Of a stretch of DNA of 64,000 bases, positions 24,067 through 33,386 are shown one piece after another. The position numbers and the translations under genes were made by a program. The number at the start of each line of letters is the position of its first letter. Position 1 is the first letter of the stretch. This stretch comes from Bacillota bacterium (lineage in GTDB: Bacteria > Bacillota > Clostridia > Lachnospirales > Lachnospiraceae), in contig JAEZZO010000066.1 in NCBI GenBank assembly GCA_023418475.1, positions 54,139 to 118,138 of the forward strand, in the 5' to 3' direction. The notes beneath the pieces are model-generated. The model was not told where the DNA came from and did not search any database. It saw nothing but the letters and a program-made list of their open reading frames with translations.

Positions 24067-24600
24067 TTCATCACACATTTCTATATTAACCCATTTTATA
24101 ATCGTTTCATACATTTCAGGAAAATTTCTTTTCAGACTAACCGGCTTAAAATCCGTAGATACAAAGCAGTGTTCTGATAAACCGGTTGCCCTTAGCTGCT
24201 TTGTTTGTGCATCGGTTACCTGGTATTCTAACTTCATCTTAATCCCATTAAAGGCTTTCAGTTTTACCTTTATGATAACCGTTTCATTAAAACGAACCGA
24301 TGCTCTATATTCGCACGATACGCCAAGTACCGGAGAATATATTCCTTCTGCTTCTATTTTGTCGTAACCCAATCCGATTTGCTCCAGGTAATCGACTCTT
24401 GCTTCTTCAAACCATCGGATATAGTTGGAATGATGAATAACTGCCATCTGATCCGTCTCGTAATATTTAGCCTGACGAATATATGGCTTTAATATTCTAT
24501 TCAGCGGTATTTCATTGATAGCCGTTTGATCCATCCACTTTATTTCGGAAGCAGCCTTATTGATAGGATCATTTTCCATAGTATTATGATATTTTTTCAA
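24064..24600 (-). CDS. 4HBT (YbgC-like) acyl-CoA thioesterase
   Basis: A 178-residue hotdog-fold protein. YYETDQMAVIHHSNYIRWFE (about 52-71) holds the catalytic Asp and the HHSNY motif of the 4-hydroxybenzoyl-CoA/YbgC group. RVDYLEQIGLGYDKIEAEGI and VSCEYRASVRFNETVIIKVK complete the fold. It would hydrolyse acyl-CoA thioesters. A TTG start is favoured by GAGG 8 nt upstream; it gives about 40 extra N-terminal residues compared with a typical YbgC. Monocistronic. Confidence 0.85.
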   Translation of the reverse strand: MKKYHNTMENDPINKAASEIKWMDQTAINEIPLNRILKPYIRQAKYYETDQMAVIHHSNYIRWFEEARVDYLEQIGLGYDKIEAEGIYSPVLGVSCEYRASVRFNETVIIKVKLKAFNGIKMKLEYQVTDAQTKQLRATGLSEHCFVSTDFKPVSLKRNFPEMYETIIKWVNIEMCDE

Positions 24601-24858
24601 TTCTTAAACCTCTTCTCTTCTAAATGAAAATTAATTTTTATGATAGCCATATTATATATTTGTAATAACATAATGATTTTATCATTCTCTGTTTTGTAAT
24701 GCAAAATAAAAATCATTTATTGATTAATAACATGTTTCTTCTTTTTAATTACGTTAATTTTCCATGTCCGAAAGAAAATGTTTGGATATTAATATGATTA
24801 TTGAAAATACTATATTGGTAAGCGAATGTAAAGTTTAACGAATGAATGGAGGTATTTC

Positions 24859-25371
24859 ATGATAACGAATGTAACTTTAACCACAAAGGAAAAGTATTTA
24901 CTCGAGGATGCGAAAACTCATGAAGAGAATTGCATTAAGAAGTATGATAATTATGCTAACCTGGCAGCTGATGCACAGCTGAAAGCAGTATTCAGAGCAA
25001 ATGGGCAGAAGGAGAAAGAACATCTGCAGACAATTAACCAGCTAATCGCAGGACAGGTTCCTTCCCTTAATCAAGGAAGCCAGCAGCAGAATGCATCCAG
25101 CGGCACTACACAAGCTCAGGCACAGTCACCGCAGGCGTCAATAGATCAGCAAAGCAGCGGCTCCACTACCTTTAAGGCTTCTGACAAGGAACTTTGCACC
25201 GATATGCTGATGACAGAAAAATATGTTTCCGGTTCTTATGATACCTCAATATTTGAGTTTAAAGATACTCAGGTCAGAGATGTTCTAAATCATATTCAAA
25301 AGGAAGAGCAAAAACATGGGGAAGCTATCTTTGCCTACATGCAAAGCAAAGGAATGTATACCCTTAGTTAA
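24859..25371 (+). CDS. CotF-like spore coat/ferritin-like protein
   Basis: A 170-residue protein with two helical parts. Residues 8-70 (TTKEKYLLEDAKTHEENCIK ... ANGQKEKEHLQTINQLIAGQ) and 105-170 (ASDKELCTDMLMTEKYVSGS ... HIQKEEQKHGEAIFAYMQSK) match the two halves of the CotF/ferritin-like four-helix bundle. The connecting 75-105 region is Gln/Ser/Ala-rich and low complexity. CotF-type proteins are spore coat components, which supports a spore-forming host. Ribosome site GGAGGT. Confidence 0.82.
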   Translation: MITNVTLTTKEKYLLEDAKTHEENCIKKYDNYANLAADAQLKAVFRANGQKEKEHLQTINQLIAGQVPSLNQGSQQQNASSGTTQAQAQSPQASIDQQSSGSTTFKASDKELCTDMLMTEKYVSGSYDTSIFEFKDTQVRDVLNHIQKEEQKHGEAIFAYMQSKGMYTLS

Positions 25372-25471
25372 TATTTACCGTTTTAAAGCCATATGGAGCT
25401 TCTTATGCAGTAATTAAATGATCTACTCAACATTCTGTAATAAGTCATATTACTTAAGGATAAAATTAATC

Positions 25472-25508
25472 TACCCCTGCTTGTTCTTTTTAATGACAAG
25501 CCGGGGTA
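25472..25508. terminator. Terminator between the coat gene and the glycogen operon
   Basis: TACCCCTGCTTGT (25472-25484) pairs with ACAAGCCGGGGTA (25496-25508) with one mismatch. It lies between convergent genes and probably closes both transcripts. Confidence 0.75.
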
Positions 25509-25542
25509 ATTTAATAGAGTAGTTTTTAAGCAGTATATAAAG

Positions 25543-26973
25543 TTATTTTTCCAAATCATCTTGCAGTTTCGTATCCAGTAAAAGTTCATAGTATCTTTTA
25601 TACTCCAAAACACTTCTTTCCCAGGAAGAATTATAGTTCATTGTGTTTTGAATAAGCTTGAACCAACGGGGTGTACCATATGCTTTGATCGCTCGCTTTA
25701 CCGCTTTACTTAATGATGCACCGGTCCAGCTTTGCATATAAAAGCCTGTCGATCGAGCAGGATACTTCTTATCATCGATCACCGTATCCTTCAATCCACC
25801 GACCGGATTTACTACGGGTACAGTGCCATATCTCATTGCATATAATTGCCCCAGGCCACAGGGTTCGTATAAGGAGGGCATAAGGTAAATATCAGCCGCT
25901 GCATAGATCTGCCTGGCCAGCTCAATATTATACTGCGACACAAAAACAAAATTACCGGGATATTGCCGTGCTATACCTTGCAGCAGTCCAAAATAATAAG
26001 GATTACCCGATCCCATTATAATCAGTTGGAAGGTGCTTTTGTCAATAAGGCTGATAGCTTTCATCAAAACATCCATCCCTTTGGCATATTCCAGTCTGGT
26101 GATGATTGCCAGTAAAGGTACCTCTGTATCTGGCAGTCCATATTTCTTCCGCAGCAGTGTACGGTTTTTCTTTTTTTCTTCTATACAATTCAGATTATAG
26201 GGATACACCAATACACCGTCATTCATAGGATCATAGTGTCTGGTATCTATCCCGTTTAATATTCCGACAACAGAATTTTGCTTGTCTTCCAACAGCTGCA
26301 ACATATCCGAGTTGTTATCCGGTTGCAGAATCTCTTCACGGTAGCCAGGGCTCACCGTAGTAACCAGATCTGCATAACGAATACCCGCCTTCATAAAATC
26401 AAGCCACTCAGGAGCTCCAAGCTCAAGTGCTTCCTCCGGGGTGATCTGATCTGCCAGATAAGCAGGCGCAATATAGCCATGATAGCAGATGTTGTGAATC
26501 GTATACACTGTTTTTATAGATGGAAATTCTTTCTTAACCAACAGACTAATGAATCCGGTATGCCAATCATTACAATGAACGATGTCGGGCATAAAATCTA
26601 TTTGTGTCAGCATCTTTACAATTGCTTTACAAAAGAAAAAGAAACGAAAACCGTCATCCTCATATGCATAAATATGGTCTCTGTAATAATATCGGTCATT
26701 CCCAATAAAATAAGTTACGATACCCTCACAATCTGTATTGTCCTTCTTCAGTACACAGGTCTCATACCCGCCGTCCATTTCAACAGGAAAATCTGTCAGA
26801 TAAGATAAATTCGCCTCTACCTGCTTATAAAGCGGCATCACACGCCGGACTTCCGCTATTCCTGTTTCATGCAGTGCTTTCGGAAAGCTTCTGCCGACCT
26901 CTCCAAGTCCGCCGGCTGATGCATAGGGTGATATTTCAGCGGTTATATATAATATTTTTGGTTTTCTCGTCAT
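25543..26973 (-). CDS. Glycogen synthase paralogue (GT5) lacking the KTGGL lysine
   Basis: A 476-residue GT5 GT-B enzyme, last gene of the glycogen operon. The overall pattern is that of GlgA: IVHCNDWHTGFISLLVKKEF, TVYTIHNICYHGYIAPAYLA, RLEYAKGMDVL and PSLYEPCGLGQLYAMRYGTV (with the catalytic-region Glu). However, the N-terminal ADP-glucose motif K-T-G-G-L is S-A-G-G-L here (Ser at residue 19), so the usual phosphate-binding Lys is missing. The ATG at 26973 follows AAGGA at 6 nt; an upstream TTG lacks a site. It may use another donor, prime or modify glycogen, or be regulatory. It lies 56 bp from the conventional glgA. Confidence 0.85.
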   Translation of the reverse strand: MTRKPKILYITAEISPYASAGGLGEVGRSFPKALHETGIAEVRRVMPLYKQVEANLSYLTDFPVEMDGGYETCVLKKDNTDCEGIVTYFIGNDRYYYRDHIYAYEDDGFRFFFFCKAIVKMLTQIDFMPDIVHCNDWHTGFISLLVKKEFPSIKTVYTIHNICYHGYIAPAYLADQITPEEALELGAPEWLDFMKAGIRYADLVTTVSPGYREEILQPDNNSDMLQLLEDKQNSVVGILNGIDTRHYDPMNDGVLVYPYNLNCIEEKKKNRTLLRKKYGLPDTEVPLLAIITRLEYAKGMDVLMKAISLIDKSTFQLIIMGSGNPYYFGLLQGIARQYPGNFVFVSQYNIELARQIYAAADIYLMPSLYEPCGLGQLYAMRYGTVPVVNPVGGLKDTVIDDKKYPARSTGFYMQSWTGASLSKAVKRAIKAYGTPRWFKLIQNTMNYNSSWERSVLEYKRYYELLLDTKLQDDLEK

Positions 26974-27029
26974 AACAAATCCTTGCTCCCGGTTATCTTT
27001 CAATAGAAACTTTCTGCTTTCATCCGCTC

Positions 27030-28460
27030 CTATTTTAGCCTCTTATACAATTCTATATACTTTCCTGCCGAGTTCTGCCAACTGTAATCGCAAGACATAG
27101 CGGCTTTTTGAAGCTTTGTCCGAAGTGTCTTCTTCTTATATATTTCAAGCGCTCTTTTTATTGTAAAGAGCATATCATGCGCATTGTAGTTCATGAAACT
27201 GAATCCATTTCCTTCTCCGGTTGCCTCATTATAAGATATTACCGTATCCTTTAGTCCTCCTGTTTCCCGAACAATCGGTAAAGTACCATACCTTAGGCTG
27301 ATTAATTGCCCTAATCCACAGGGTTCAAATAAGGATGGCATTAAAAAGAAATCCGAAGCCGCATAGATTTTATGAGCCAGTCCATTATCAAAACGAATAT
27401 TAGCCGAAATCTTCCCGGGATAACGGGTGACCGCGTCTGCAAATAATTTCTCATATTTTTCAGTTCCTGTCCCAAGTATCACAAACTGTACTTCTTCCTC
27501 CATCATCTCATGGAAGACGCATTCAATCAGATCAAGACCTTTTTGATCCACCAGTCTTGAAATCAAACCGATCATTGGAATGTCTTCTCTCTCTGTGAGA
27601 TTTAAATCCTTCTGCAGGGCTGTCTTATTAAGAGCTTTACCGCTCAGACCGGATTTGGTATAATTCTGATACAGAAACGGATCCGTCTGCGGATTAAATT
27701 CCTCATAATCAATTCCGTTCACTATTCCAAACAGCTGCGCACTTCTGGCATTTAATAATCCATCCATCTTTTCTCCATAGAAGCAACTCTTAATCTCCTG
27801 GGCATATGTGTCACTGACAGTCGTAATAAAATCAGAATATACCAATCCGCCCTTCATAAAATTGGCGGATTGGTAAAACTCCAGTTTGTCCTCTGTAAAA
27901 TAAGAATCCTTCAGACCAAACCATTCTTTCATTTGATCAATCCCGCATATCCCTTGATATCTTAGATTATGAATTGTAAAGATGGTCTTAATATCCCGGT
28001 AAAGCTCCTGCTCTTTGTAACCGGTATCCAGCAAAACCGGAAGCATACCACTTTGCCAGTCATGACAGTGAATAATATCCGGTTGATAGCACAGATAAGG
28101 AATTGCCTCAATAACAGCTTTATTAAAGAAAGCAAACCGTTCACAGTCGTCACCATAGCCATATAAATTATCTCTGTTAAAATAGAATTCATTATCAATA
28201 AAATAATAAGTTACTCCGTTAAATTCCGATTGTTCTATTCCACAATAAAGATGTCTCCAGCCCAGATCCACATAGATATAAGCAATTTGTACAATGCTCT
28301 CCTTTCGTTTTCCCGGTATGGATCCATACTTTGGCATAATTACCCGAACATCTGCGTCATTTTTTTGCAATGCACCGGGCAGAGAACCAAGAACATCCGC
28401 CAGACCACCGGTTTTCGCATATGGGCTTGCTTCCGAGGTAACCATTAATACTTTCAGCAT
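27030..28460 (-). CDS. glgA: Glycogen synthase GlgA (GT5)
   Basis: A 476-residue ADP-glucose-dependent glycogen synthase of standard length. The donor motif is intact (PYAKTGGLADVLGSLPGALQ, about 13-32), with IIHCHDWQSGMLPVLLDTGY, TIFTIHNLRYQGICGIDQMK, GLISRLVDQKGLDL and PSLFEPCGLGQLISLRYGTL. It elongates alpha-1,4-glucan in the cytosol using the GlgC/GlgD product. The ATG at 28460 is chosen for GAGG six nt upstream. It follows glgD by 69 bp containing two stem-loops. Confidence 0.95.
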   Translation of the reverse strand: MLKVLMVTSEASPYAKTGGLADVLGSLPGALQKNDADVRVIMPKYGSIPGKRKESIVQIAYIYVDLGWRHLYCGIEQSEFNGVTYYFIDNEFYFNRDNLYGYGDDCERFAFFNKAVIEAIPYLCYQPDIIHCHDWQSGMLPVLLDTGYKEQELYRDIKTIFTIHNLRYQGICGIDQMKEWFGLKDSYFTEDKLEFYQSANFMKGGLVYSDFITTVSDTYAQEIKSCFYGEKMDGLLNARSAQLFGIVNGIDYEEFNPQTDPFLYQNYTKSGLSGKALNKTALQKDLNLTEREDIPMIGLISRLVDQKGLDLIECVFHEMMEEEVQFVILGTGTEKYEKLFADAVTRYPGKISANIRFDNGLAHKIYAASDFFLMPSLFEPCGLGQLISLRYGTLPIVRETGGLKDTVISYNEATGEGNGFSFMNYNAHDMLFTIKRALEIYKKKTLRTKLQKAAMSCDYSWQNSAGKYIELYKRLK

Positions 28461-28474
28461 ACTATACCTCATTC

Positions 28475-28522
28475 CTGCGCATGTTTTGTGCGCAGAGTGA
28501 AAGTGTTTGTTCTTTCACTCTT
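28475..28522 (-). other. Double stem-loop between glgD and glgA
   Basis: CTGCGC...GCGCAG (28475-28480 with 28490-28495) and AGAGTGAAAG...CTTTCACTCT (28494-28503 with 28512-28521) stand back to back in the operon. There is no T run after either on the minus strand, so processing or mRNA stabilisation is more likely than termination. Confidence 0.5.
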
Positions 28523-28529
28523 CCGATCA

Positions 28530-29651
28530 TTATATAACAGCACTCTTTCGTATTACAACGGGATAGCTCTCCTGTCCCACCAGATGCTTTCCTTTACGTA
28601 TGATTACTTCTTTATCTAGAATAACGTTTTCAATAATAGCCTTTTCTTGGATTTCAGTATCCTGCATGATAATGCTATTCTTAACCACTGCTCCCTTAGC
28701 TATCTTAACGCCACGGAATAAAACACAATTCTCCACTTCTCCCTCAACGATACACCCGTCTGCCACCAAAGAATTCACCAGTTTCGCATTATCTCCATAC
28801 TTAGCAGGTACTTCATCCTTTACCTTCGTATAAACAGGTCCTGCATGTTGAAATAATTCATAAAAATTATCCTGATGTAGGAGTTCCATGTTATTTAAAA
28901 AGTAGGAATGAATACTGTCTATTTTCGCAAGATATCCGTCATAAGGATATCCTAATATTCTTAATTTATCTTTATTCTTAATTAATACATCCTTGCTAAA
29001 ATCATATTGACCTCTGGCAACACACTCCTCAATCAAATATTCAAACAATCTCTTCTCCAGAATATACATCTCCATGGAGATCTTGTCCGACATTGGAGTA
29101 GTCGGTTTTACCTCAATGTCCCAAACCCGGTTCTGATCATCTGTACGAATTAAGGTATGTCTTGAGAGTTCTTCTTTCGTAGCCTTACTTTCCTGTTTAT
29201 AGATTACCGTAATATCTGCATTATTATCCTTATGGAATTCCATCGCCTCATCATATGTAAGATTACATACCATAGAACTTCCGGAAACAACTACATAATT
29301 TTGTGTACTTCTTCGAATGTAAGACATATTGCTGTGATATGCATCTATCTCTCCACGATACCACCCCGTATTATCAGAGCTGACATACGGGGGAAGGATG
29401 AAAAGACCACCGCTCTTTCGGTCAAGATCCCATTGCTTTCCAGAGTCAAGATGATCCATGAGTGAATGGTAATTATTCTGCGTAATGATACCAACGTTGA
29501 TAATTCCCGAATTGATCATGTTTGATAAAGTGAAATCAATCACACGATATCTGCCTCCAAAGGGCAGTGCAGCAACAGACCGCCGGAGCGTAAGCTCCCT
29601 GAGGCTTACGTTACTTTCACCTGTATATATAATTCCCATTGTATCTCTCAT
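28530..29651 (-). CDS. glgD: Glucose-1-phosphate adenylyltransferase subunit GlgD
   Basis: A 373-residue GlgC paralogue typical of Firmicutes. The nucleotidyltransferase domain has LPFGGRYRVIDFTLSNMINS and WDLDRKSGGLFILPPY, but the GlgC-type N-terminal GGxGxRL glycine loop is replaced by MGIIYTGESNVSLRELTLRR. A short C-terminal left-handed beta helix follows. GlgD partners GlgC and modulates activity rather than catalysing well alone. Ribosome site GAGGGGGG. It follows glgC by 15 bp and belongs to the same transcript. Confidence 0.94.
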   Translation of the reverse strand: MRDTMGIIYTGESNVSLRELTLRRSVAALPFGGRYRVIDFTLSNMINSGIINVGIITQNNYHSLMDHLDSGKQWDLDRKSGGLFILPPYVSSDNTGWYRGEIDAYHSNMSYIRRSTQNYVVVSGSSMVCNLTYDEAMEFHKDNNADITVIYKQESKATKEELSRHTLIRTDDQNRVWDIEVKPTTPMSDKISMEMYILEKRLFEYLIEECVARGQYDFSKDVLIKNKDKLRILGYPYDGYLAKIDSIHSYFLNNMELLHQDNFYELFQHAGPVYTKVKDEVPAKYGDNAKLVNSLVADGCIVEGEVENCVLFRGVKIAKGAVVKNSIIMQDTEIQEKAIIENVILDKEVIIRKGKHLVGQESYPVVIRKSAVI

Positions 29652-29666
29652 TGATGTCCCCCCTCA

Positions 29667-30902
29667 TTATATGACTGCCTGATAAGATCTGAAGTTATCT
29701 GCGTCTATCATAATTCCTTTATCTAGTTTAAAACCGGAGGGTAAAATCAGGTTTTCTCCGATTACCGTAATTTCATTTTCCTTCACATCCTGCTTGCATT
29801 CATCCTCTTTTCTTGTTTTAAAACCAATATAGCAATTATCACCGATTACCGTATTTTCCGCTATAATAGCATTTTCTATGATTGTATTTTCACCTACTTT
29901 AACATTTGGCATCAAGATGGAATTATAGATTTTGCTTCCTCTTCCCACCGTGACTCCGGAGAATAATATGGAATGATATACATCGCCATAGATAATTCCT
30001 CCCTCTGTAATAATACAGCGCCTTACATTGGCACCAAGTGCTATAAAATGCGGTGGCTCCACCGGATTTCTAGAATAAATTCTCCATCCCGGATCATATA
30101 AGTCAAGCTCCGGTGCTTCCTCCAGCAAATCCATATTAGCTTCCCACAGGCTCTGGATTGTACCTACATCACGCCAGTATCCCTTGAATGGAAATGCAAA
30201 CATACGCTCTCCGTTACACAGCATCTTCGGAATAATATCCTTACCAAAATCGTTGCTGGAATCCGGTGTGCTCTGGTCCTCCATCAGATATTTTCTAAGC
30301 TTCTTCCAGCTGAAAATGTAGATGCCCATGGAAGCTTTATTACTGATCGGATTTTTCGGTTTTTCTACAAACTCATAGATTTTATTCTCTTCGTCTGTAT
30401 TCATAATTCCAAAACGGCTAGCATCCTCCCACGGAACCTCAAGTATTGCAATTGTAACATCCGCATCTCTTTCCTCATGGAATTCAAGCATCGCGCTGTA
30501 ATCCATTTTATATATCTGATCACCGGATAGTATTAGTACATATTCTGGTTTATAAGCTTCAATATATTCAATATTCTGGTAAATCGCATTTGCCGTACCG
30601 GAATACCATTCACCGGCGGTCTGCTTCATATAAGGCGGAAGTATAGTGACTCCTCCGTTTAATCTGTCAAGATCCCAGGGCTGACCGATACCGATATAGG
30701 AATTTAGCTTCAGCGGTTTATACTGGGTAAGCACACCGATCGTATCAATTCCTGAATTGGTGCAATTACTTAGCGGAAAATCAATAATACGATATTTTCC
30801 TCCAAACGGTACTGCCGGCTTCGCCGTGTTCTTGGTTAAAACTCCCAATCTGCTGCCCTGCCCTCCGGCGAGCAGCATAGCCACACATTTTTTTGTAACC
30901 AT
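29667..30902 (-). CDS. glgC: Glucose-1-phosphate adenylyltransferase GlgC
   Basis: A 411-residue enzyme that makes ADP-glucose from glucose 1-phosphate and ATP. CVAMLLAGGQGSRLGVLTKN holds the nucleotide loop. KPAVPFGGKYRIIDFPLSNC, SGDQIYKMDYSAMLEFH and VEKPKNP hold substrate residues, and GYWRDVGTIQSLWEANMDLL is also typical. The C-terminal hexapeptide repeats form the beta-helix (IYNSILMPNVKVGENTIIEN). The ATG at 30902 is preceded by GGAGG; the TTG one codon earlier is less likely. Confidence 0.96.
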   Translation of the reverse strand: MVTKKCVAMLLAGGQGSRLGVLTKNTAKPAVPFGGKYRIIDFPLSNCTNSGIDTIGVLTQYKPLKLNSYIGIGQPWDLDRLNGGVTILPPYMKQTAGEWYSGTANAIYQNIEYIEAYKPEYVLILSGDQIYKMDYSAMLEFHEERDADVTIAILEVPWEDASRFGIMNTDEENKIYEFVEKPKNPISNKASMGIYIFSWKKLRKYLMEDQSTPDSSNDFGKDIIPKMLCNGERMFAFPFKGYWRDVGTIQSLWEANMDLLEEAPELDLYDPGWRIYSRNPVEPPHFIALGANVRRCIITEGGIIYGDVYHSILFSGVTVGRGSKIYNSILMPNVKVGENTIIENAIIAENTVIGDNCYIGFKTRKEDECKQDVKENEITVIGENLILPSGFKLDKGIMIDADNFRSYQAVI

Positions 30903-30942
30903 CAAAAGTCCTCCTTTATTTTATGTCCTTTTTACTGTATTT

Positions 30943-32841
30943 TCATTTCACCGGCAAATAGAAAGCTACGGACATAGGTGGTATTGCCAGTGTAATTGAC
31001 TGTTGAAACCCATGGCAGGGGTAATCTTTCGGAATAATGGTATCCTCATATACTTTTCCGGTCCCTCCATAGCATAAATCATCCGAATTAAATATTTCCT
31101 GATAGCCCTTAGCTCCGGGCACTCCTACTATGTAATTTTCTCTTAAAACAGGTGTAAAATTAATTACAGTTATCATGAAATTACTGCAATCCCGGCCTTT
31201 TCTTATAAAAGCAATCAGACTATTATCTGCATCATTCGGGCAGATCCACTGAAATCCATTCCAGCCGCCATCATCTTCCCATAAACAGGAATTGTTACGG
31301 TAAAAATGATTTAATGCCTTCACATAAACCTGCATTTTCCGGTGCATATCATACTTTAAAAGAAACCAGTCCAGACAGTCGTCGTATTTCCATTCAATAA
31401 ACTGACCGTATTCTCCTCCCATAAATACCAGCTTTTTGCCCGGATGCGCTATCATATATCCAAAAAGAGTTCGTAGTCCTGCAAACTTCTGTCCATAATC
31501 TCCAGGCATTTTGTCGAGCAGAGAATGCTTCCCGTGAACAACCTCATCATGGGACAGGGGCAAAATAAAATTCTCTGTAAAAGCATACGCCAGTGAAAAT
31601 GTCAGTAAGTTATGGCTCCCCTTTCGAAACAAGGGATCCAGAGAGAAATATTTCAGGGTATCATTCATCCATCCCATATTCCACTTAAACTGAAATCCCA
31701 GTCCTCCGTTCTCGGCAGGCTGTGTAACCTTCGGCCACTGACTGGAATCCTCGGCAATCATCAGAGTATTTGGATACTCGGAAGAAACCGCACTGTTAAG
31801 CTTACGCAAGAACAAGGCTGCATCCAGATTCTCTCTGCCACCGTACCTGTTCGGCAGCCAATTGTCTCTGGCATAATCCAGATATAAGATACTGGTAACA
31901 GCATCCACACGAATTCCATCCGCATGGTAATATTCCAGCCAGAACAAAACACTTGATATCAGAAAACTATGTACCTCTAACCGACTGTAATCAAAAATAT
32001 ACGTTCCCCACTCCGGATGCTCTCCGCGTCTCGGATCCGGATGCTCATAGAGTGAAGTCCCGTCAAATCTGGCAAGGCCATGCGCATCCTTTGGAAAATG
32101 TCCGGGAACCCAGTCCAGTATCACTCCTATTCCTTTCTGATGAAAGAGATCGATAAAATACATCAGATCCTTTGGCGTACCATATCTGCTTGTCGCAGAG
32201 TAATATCCCGTTACCTGGTACCCCCAGGAACCATCAAACGGATGCTCCATAACAGGTAACAGTTCTATATGTGTATAACCCATATCACTCACATAATCAG
32301 CCAACTCTTGTGCAATTTCCCGGTAGTTTAAAAGCCCGTCGTCTGCTTTTCTCTTCCACGAGCCCAGATGCACCTCGTAAATCAGCATTGGCTTGTCATA
32401 TGGCAATTTTTCCCTCTTTTTTTTCTGCCAGATCTCATCTTTCCAGGTATATTCCTCCAGATCGTACACAACAGAAGCCGTCTTGGGTCTGACTTCCGAA
32501 TAAAATGCATAAGGATCTGATTTATATAGAACCTCTCCCTGCGTAGTTTCTATCACATATTTGTATTTTTCTTCCGCTTTTATACCGGGAATAAATACAT
32601 CCCATATTCCGGATGCCTCTTCTCTATTCATCGGATGAGCCTGTGTATCCCATTCATTAAAATCACCAACAACACTTACCTGTCTGGCATTCGGTGCCCA
32701 GACACAAAAGGAAGCACCTTTTCTATCCCCCTGTTTTATCAGATGTGCTCCGAGTATTTGGTAGCTTCGATAATAGGTACCTTCATGAAAGAGGTAAATC
32801 TGATCATCAGATAATTTTTGGCCCTTTTTTCTTTTCGGCAT
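30943..32841 (-). CDS. glgB: 1,4-alpha-glucan branching enzyme GlgB (GH13_9)
   Basis: A 632-residue branching enzyme, first gene of the glycogen operon. A CBM48 domain (FCVWAPNARQVSVVGDFNEW, about 45-64) precedes the GH13 barrel. The barrel has the nucleophile Asp in GIRVDAVTSILYLDY, the acid/base Glu in LMIAEDSSQWPKVT and the third carboxylate in LPLSHDEVVHGKHS. It introduces alpha-1,6 branches into glycogen. Ribosome site AGGAGG. It is divergent from the MalT-like regulator across a roughly 540-bp AT-rich space. Confidence 0.96.
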   Translation of the reverse strand: MPKRKKGQKLSDDQIYLFHEGTYYRSYQILGAHLIKQGDRKGASFCVWAPNARQVSVVGDFNEWDTQAHPMNREEASGIWDVFIPGIKAEEKYKYVIETTQGEVLYKSDPYAFYSEVRPKTASVVYDLEEYTWKDEIWQKKKREKLPYDKPMLIYEVHLGSWKRKADDGLLNYREIAQELADYVSDMGYTHIELLPVMEHPFDGSWGYQVTGYYSATSRYGTPKDLMYFIDLFHQKGIGVILDWVPGHFPKDAHGLARFDGTSLYEHPDPRRGEHPEWGTYIFDYSRLEVHSFLISSVLFWLEYYHADGIRVDAVTSILYLDYARDNWLPNRYGGRENLDAALFLRKLNSAVSSEYPNTLMIAEDSSQWPKVTQPAENGGLGFQFKWNMGWMNDTLKYFSLDPLFRKGSHNLLTFSLAYAFTENFILPLSHDEVVHGKHSLLDKMPGDYGQKFAGLRTLFGYMIAHPGKKLVFMGGEYGQFIEWKYDDCLDWFLLKYDMHRKMQVYVKALNHFYRNNSCLWEDDGGWNGFQWICPNDADNSLIAFIRKGRDCSNFMITVINFTPVLRENYIVGVPGAKGYQEIFNSDDLCYGGTGKVYEDTIIPKDYPCHGFQQSITLAIPPMSVAFYLPVK

Positions 32842-33386
32842 TTATTAACCTCCTGATTTTCACCCTTTGTTTCTTCCAAACATGTCAATTCGCAAGCCAG
32901 ATCTTATCAGCACTGAAATTATATGATCATACCCTTCAAATATATTCATATTTCTTTCCATTTGTTAACTATATTTTATATAATAATCATTTATCTTATG
33001 AGCAGCTTTCTATATAAGGCTACTGTTCGCAGGTTAGTCAAATTCTGATTTGACGTCAAATTTTAATTTTCTGTCAATTCTAAATGCTTTATAAATCTGT
33101 ATACATTATATCATATTCACAGAATTCAGTCATTATTTTTTTACATATATTTTAAATTTTGTATTACTTTTTCCAACAATTCAGGTATTTTTTCAGACCA
33201 TTTTACTAATTTTACGCACATATTTTATACATTATTTACAATATGTAATTCTGTAATATATTGGTTATTTATATACCGGATAACAGCTTTTTTTTAAGAT
33301 ATCTTTCGTTTTACACTAAAACTATTACTATTTTAATACGATAAATAATGTATGGAGTTATTTTACAGATGGGAGGAGATGATAAT
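32842..33386. promoter_or_regulatory. Divergent regulatory region, glgB / MalT-like gene
   Basis: About 540 bp, very AT-rich, without a supported gene. Its most striking feature is a cluster of GTCAAAT/ATTTGAC: GTCAAAT at 33037-33043 and a perfect palindrome ATTTGACGTCAAAT at 33048-33061. This could be an operator for the glycogen operon, the MalT-like gene, or both. I could not place a convincing -35/-10 pair for either direction. Confidence 0.45.

Noticed and set aside
31612..31887. Plus-strand frames opposite glgB and other glycogen genes.
   Set aside because: They mirror highly conserved sense genes and show no independent start signals.
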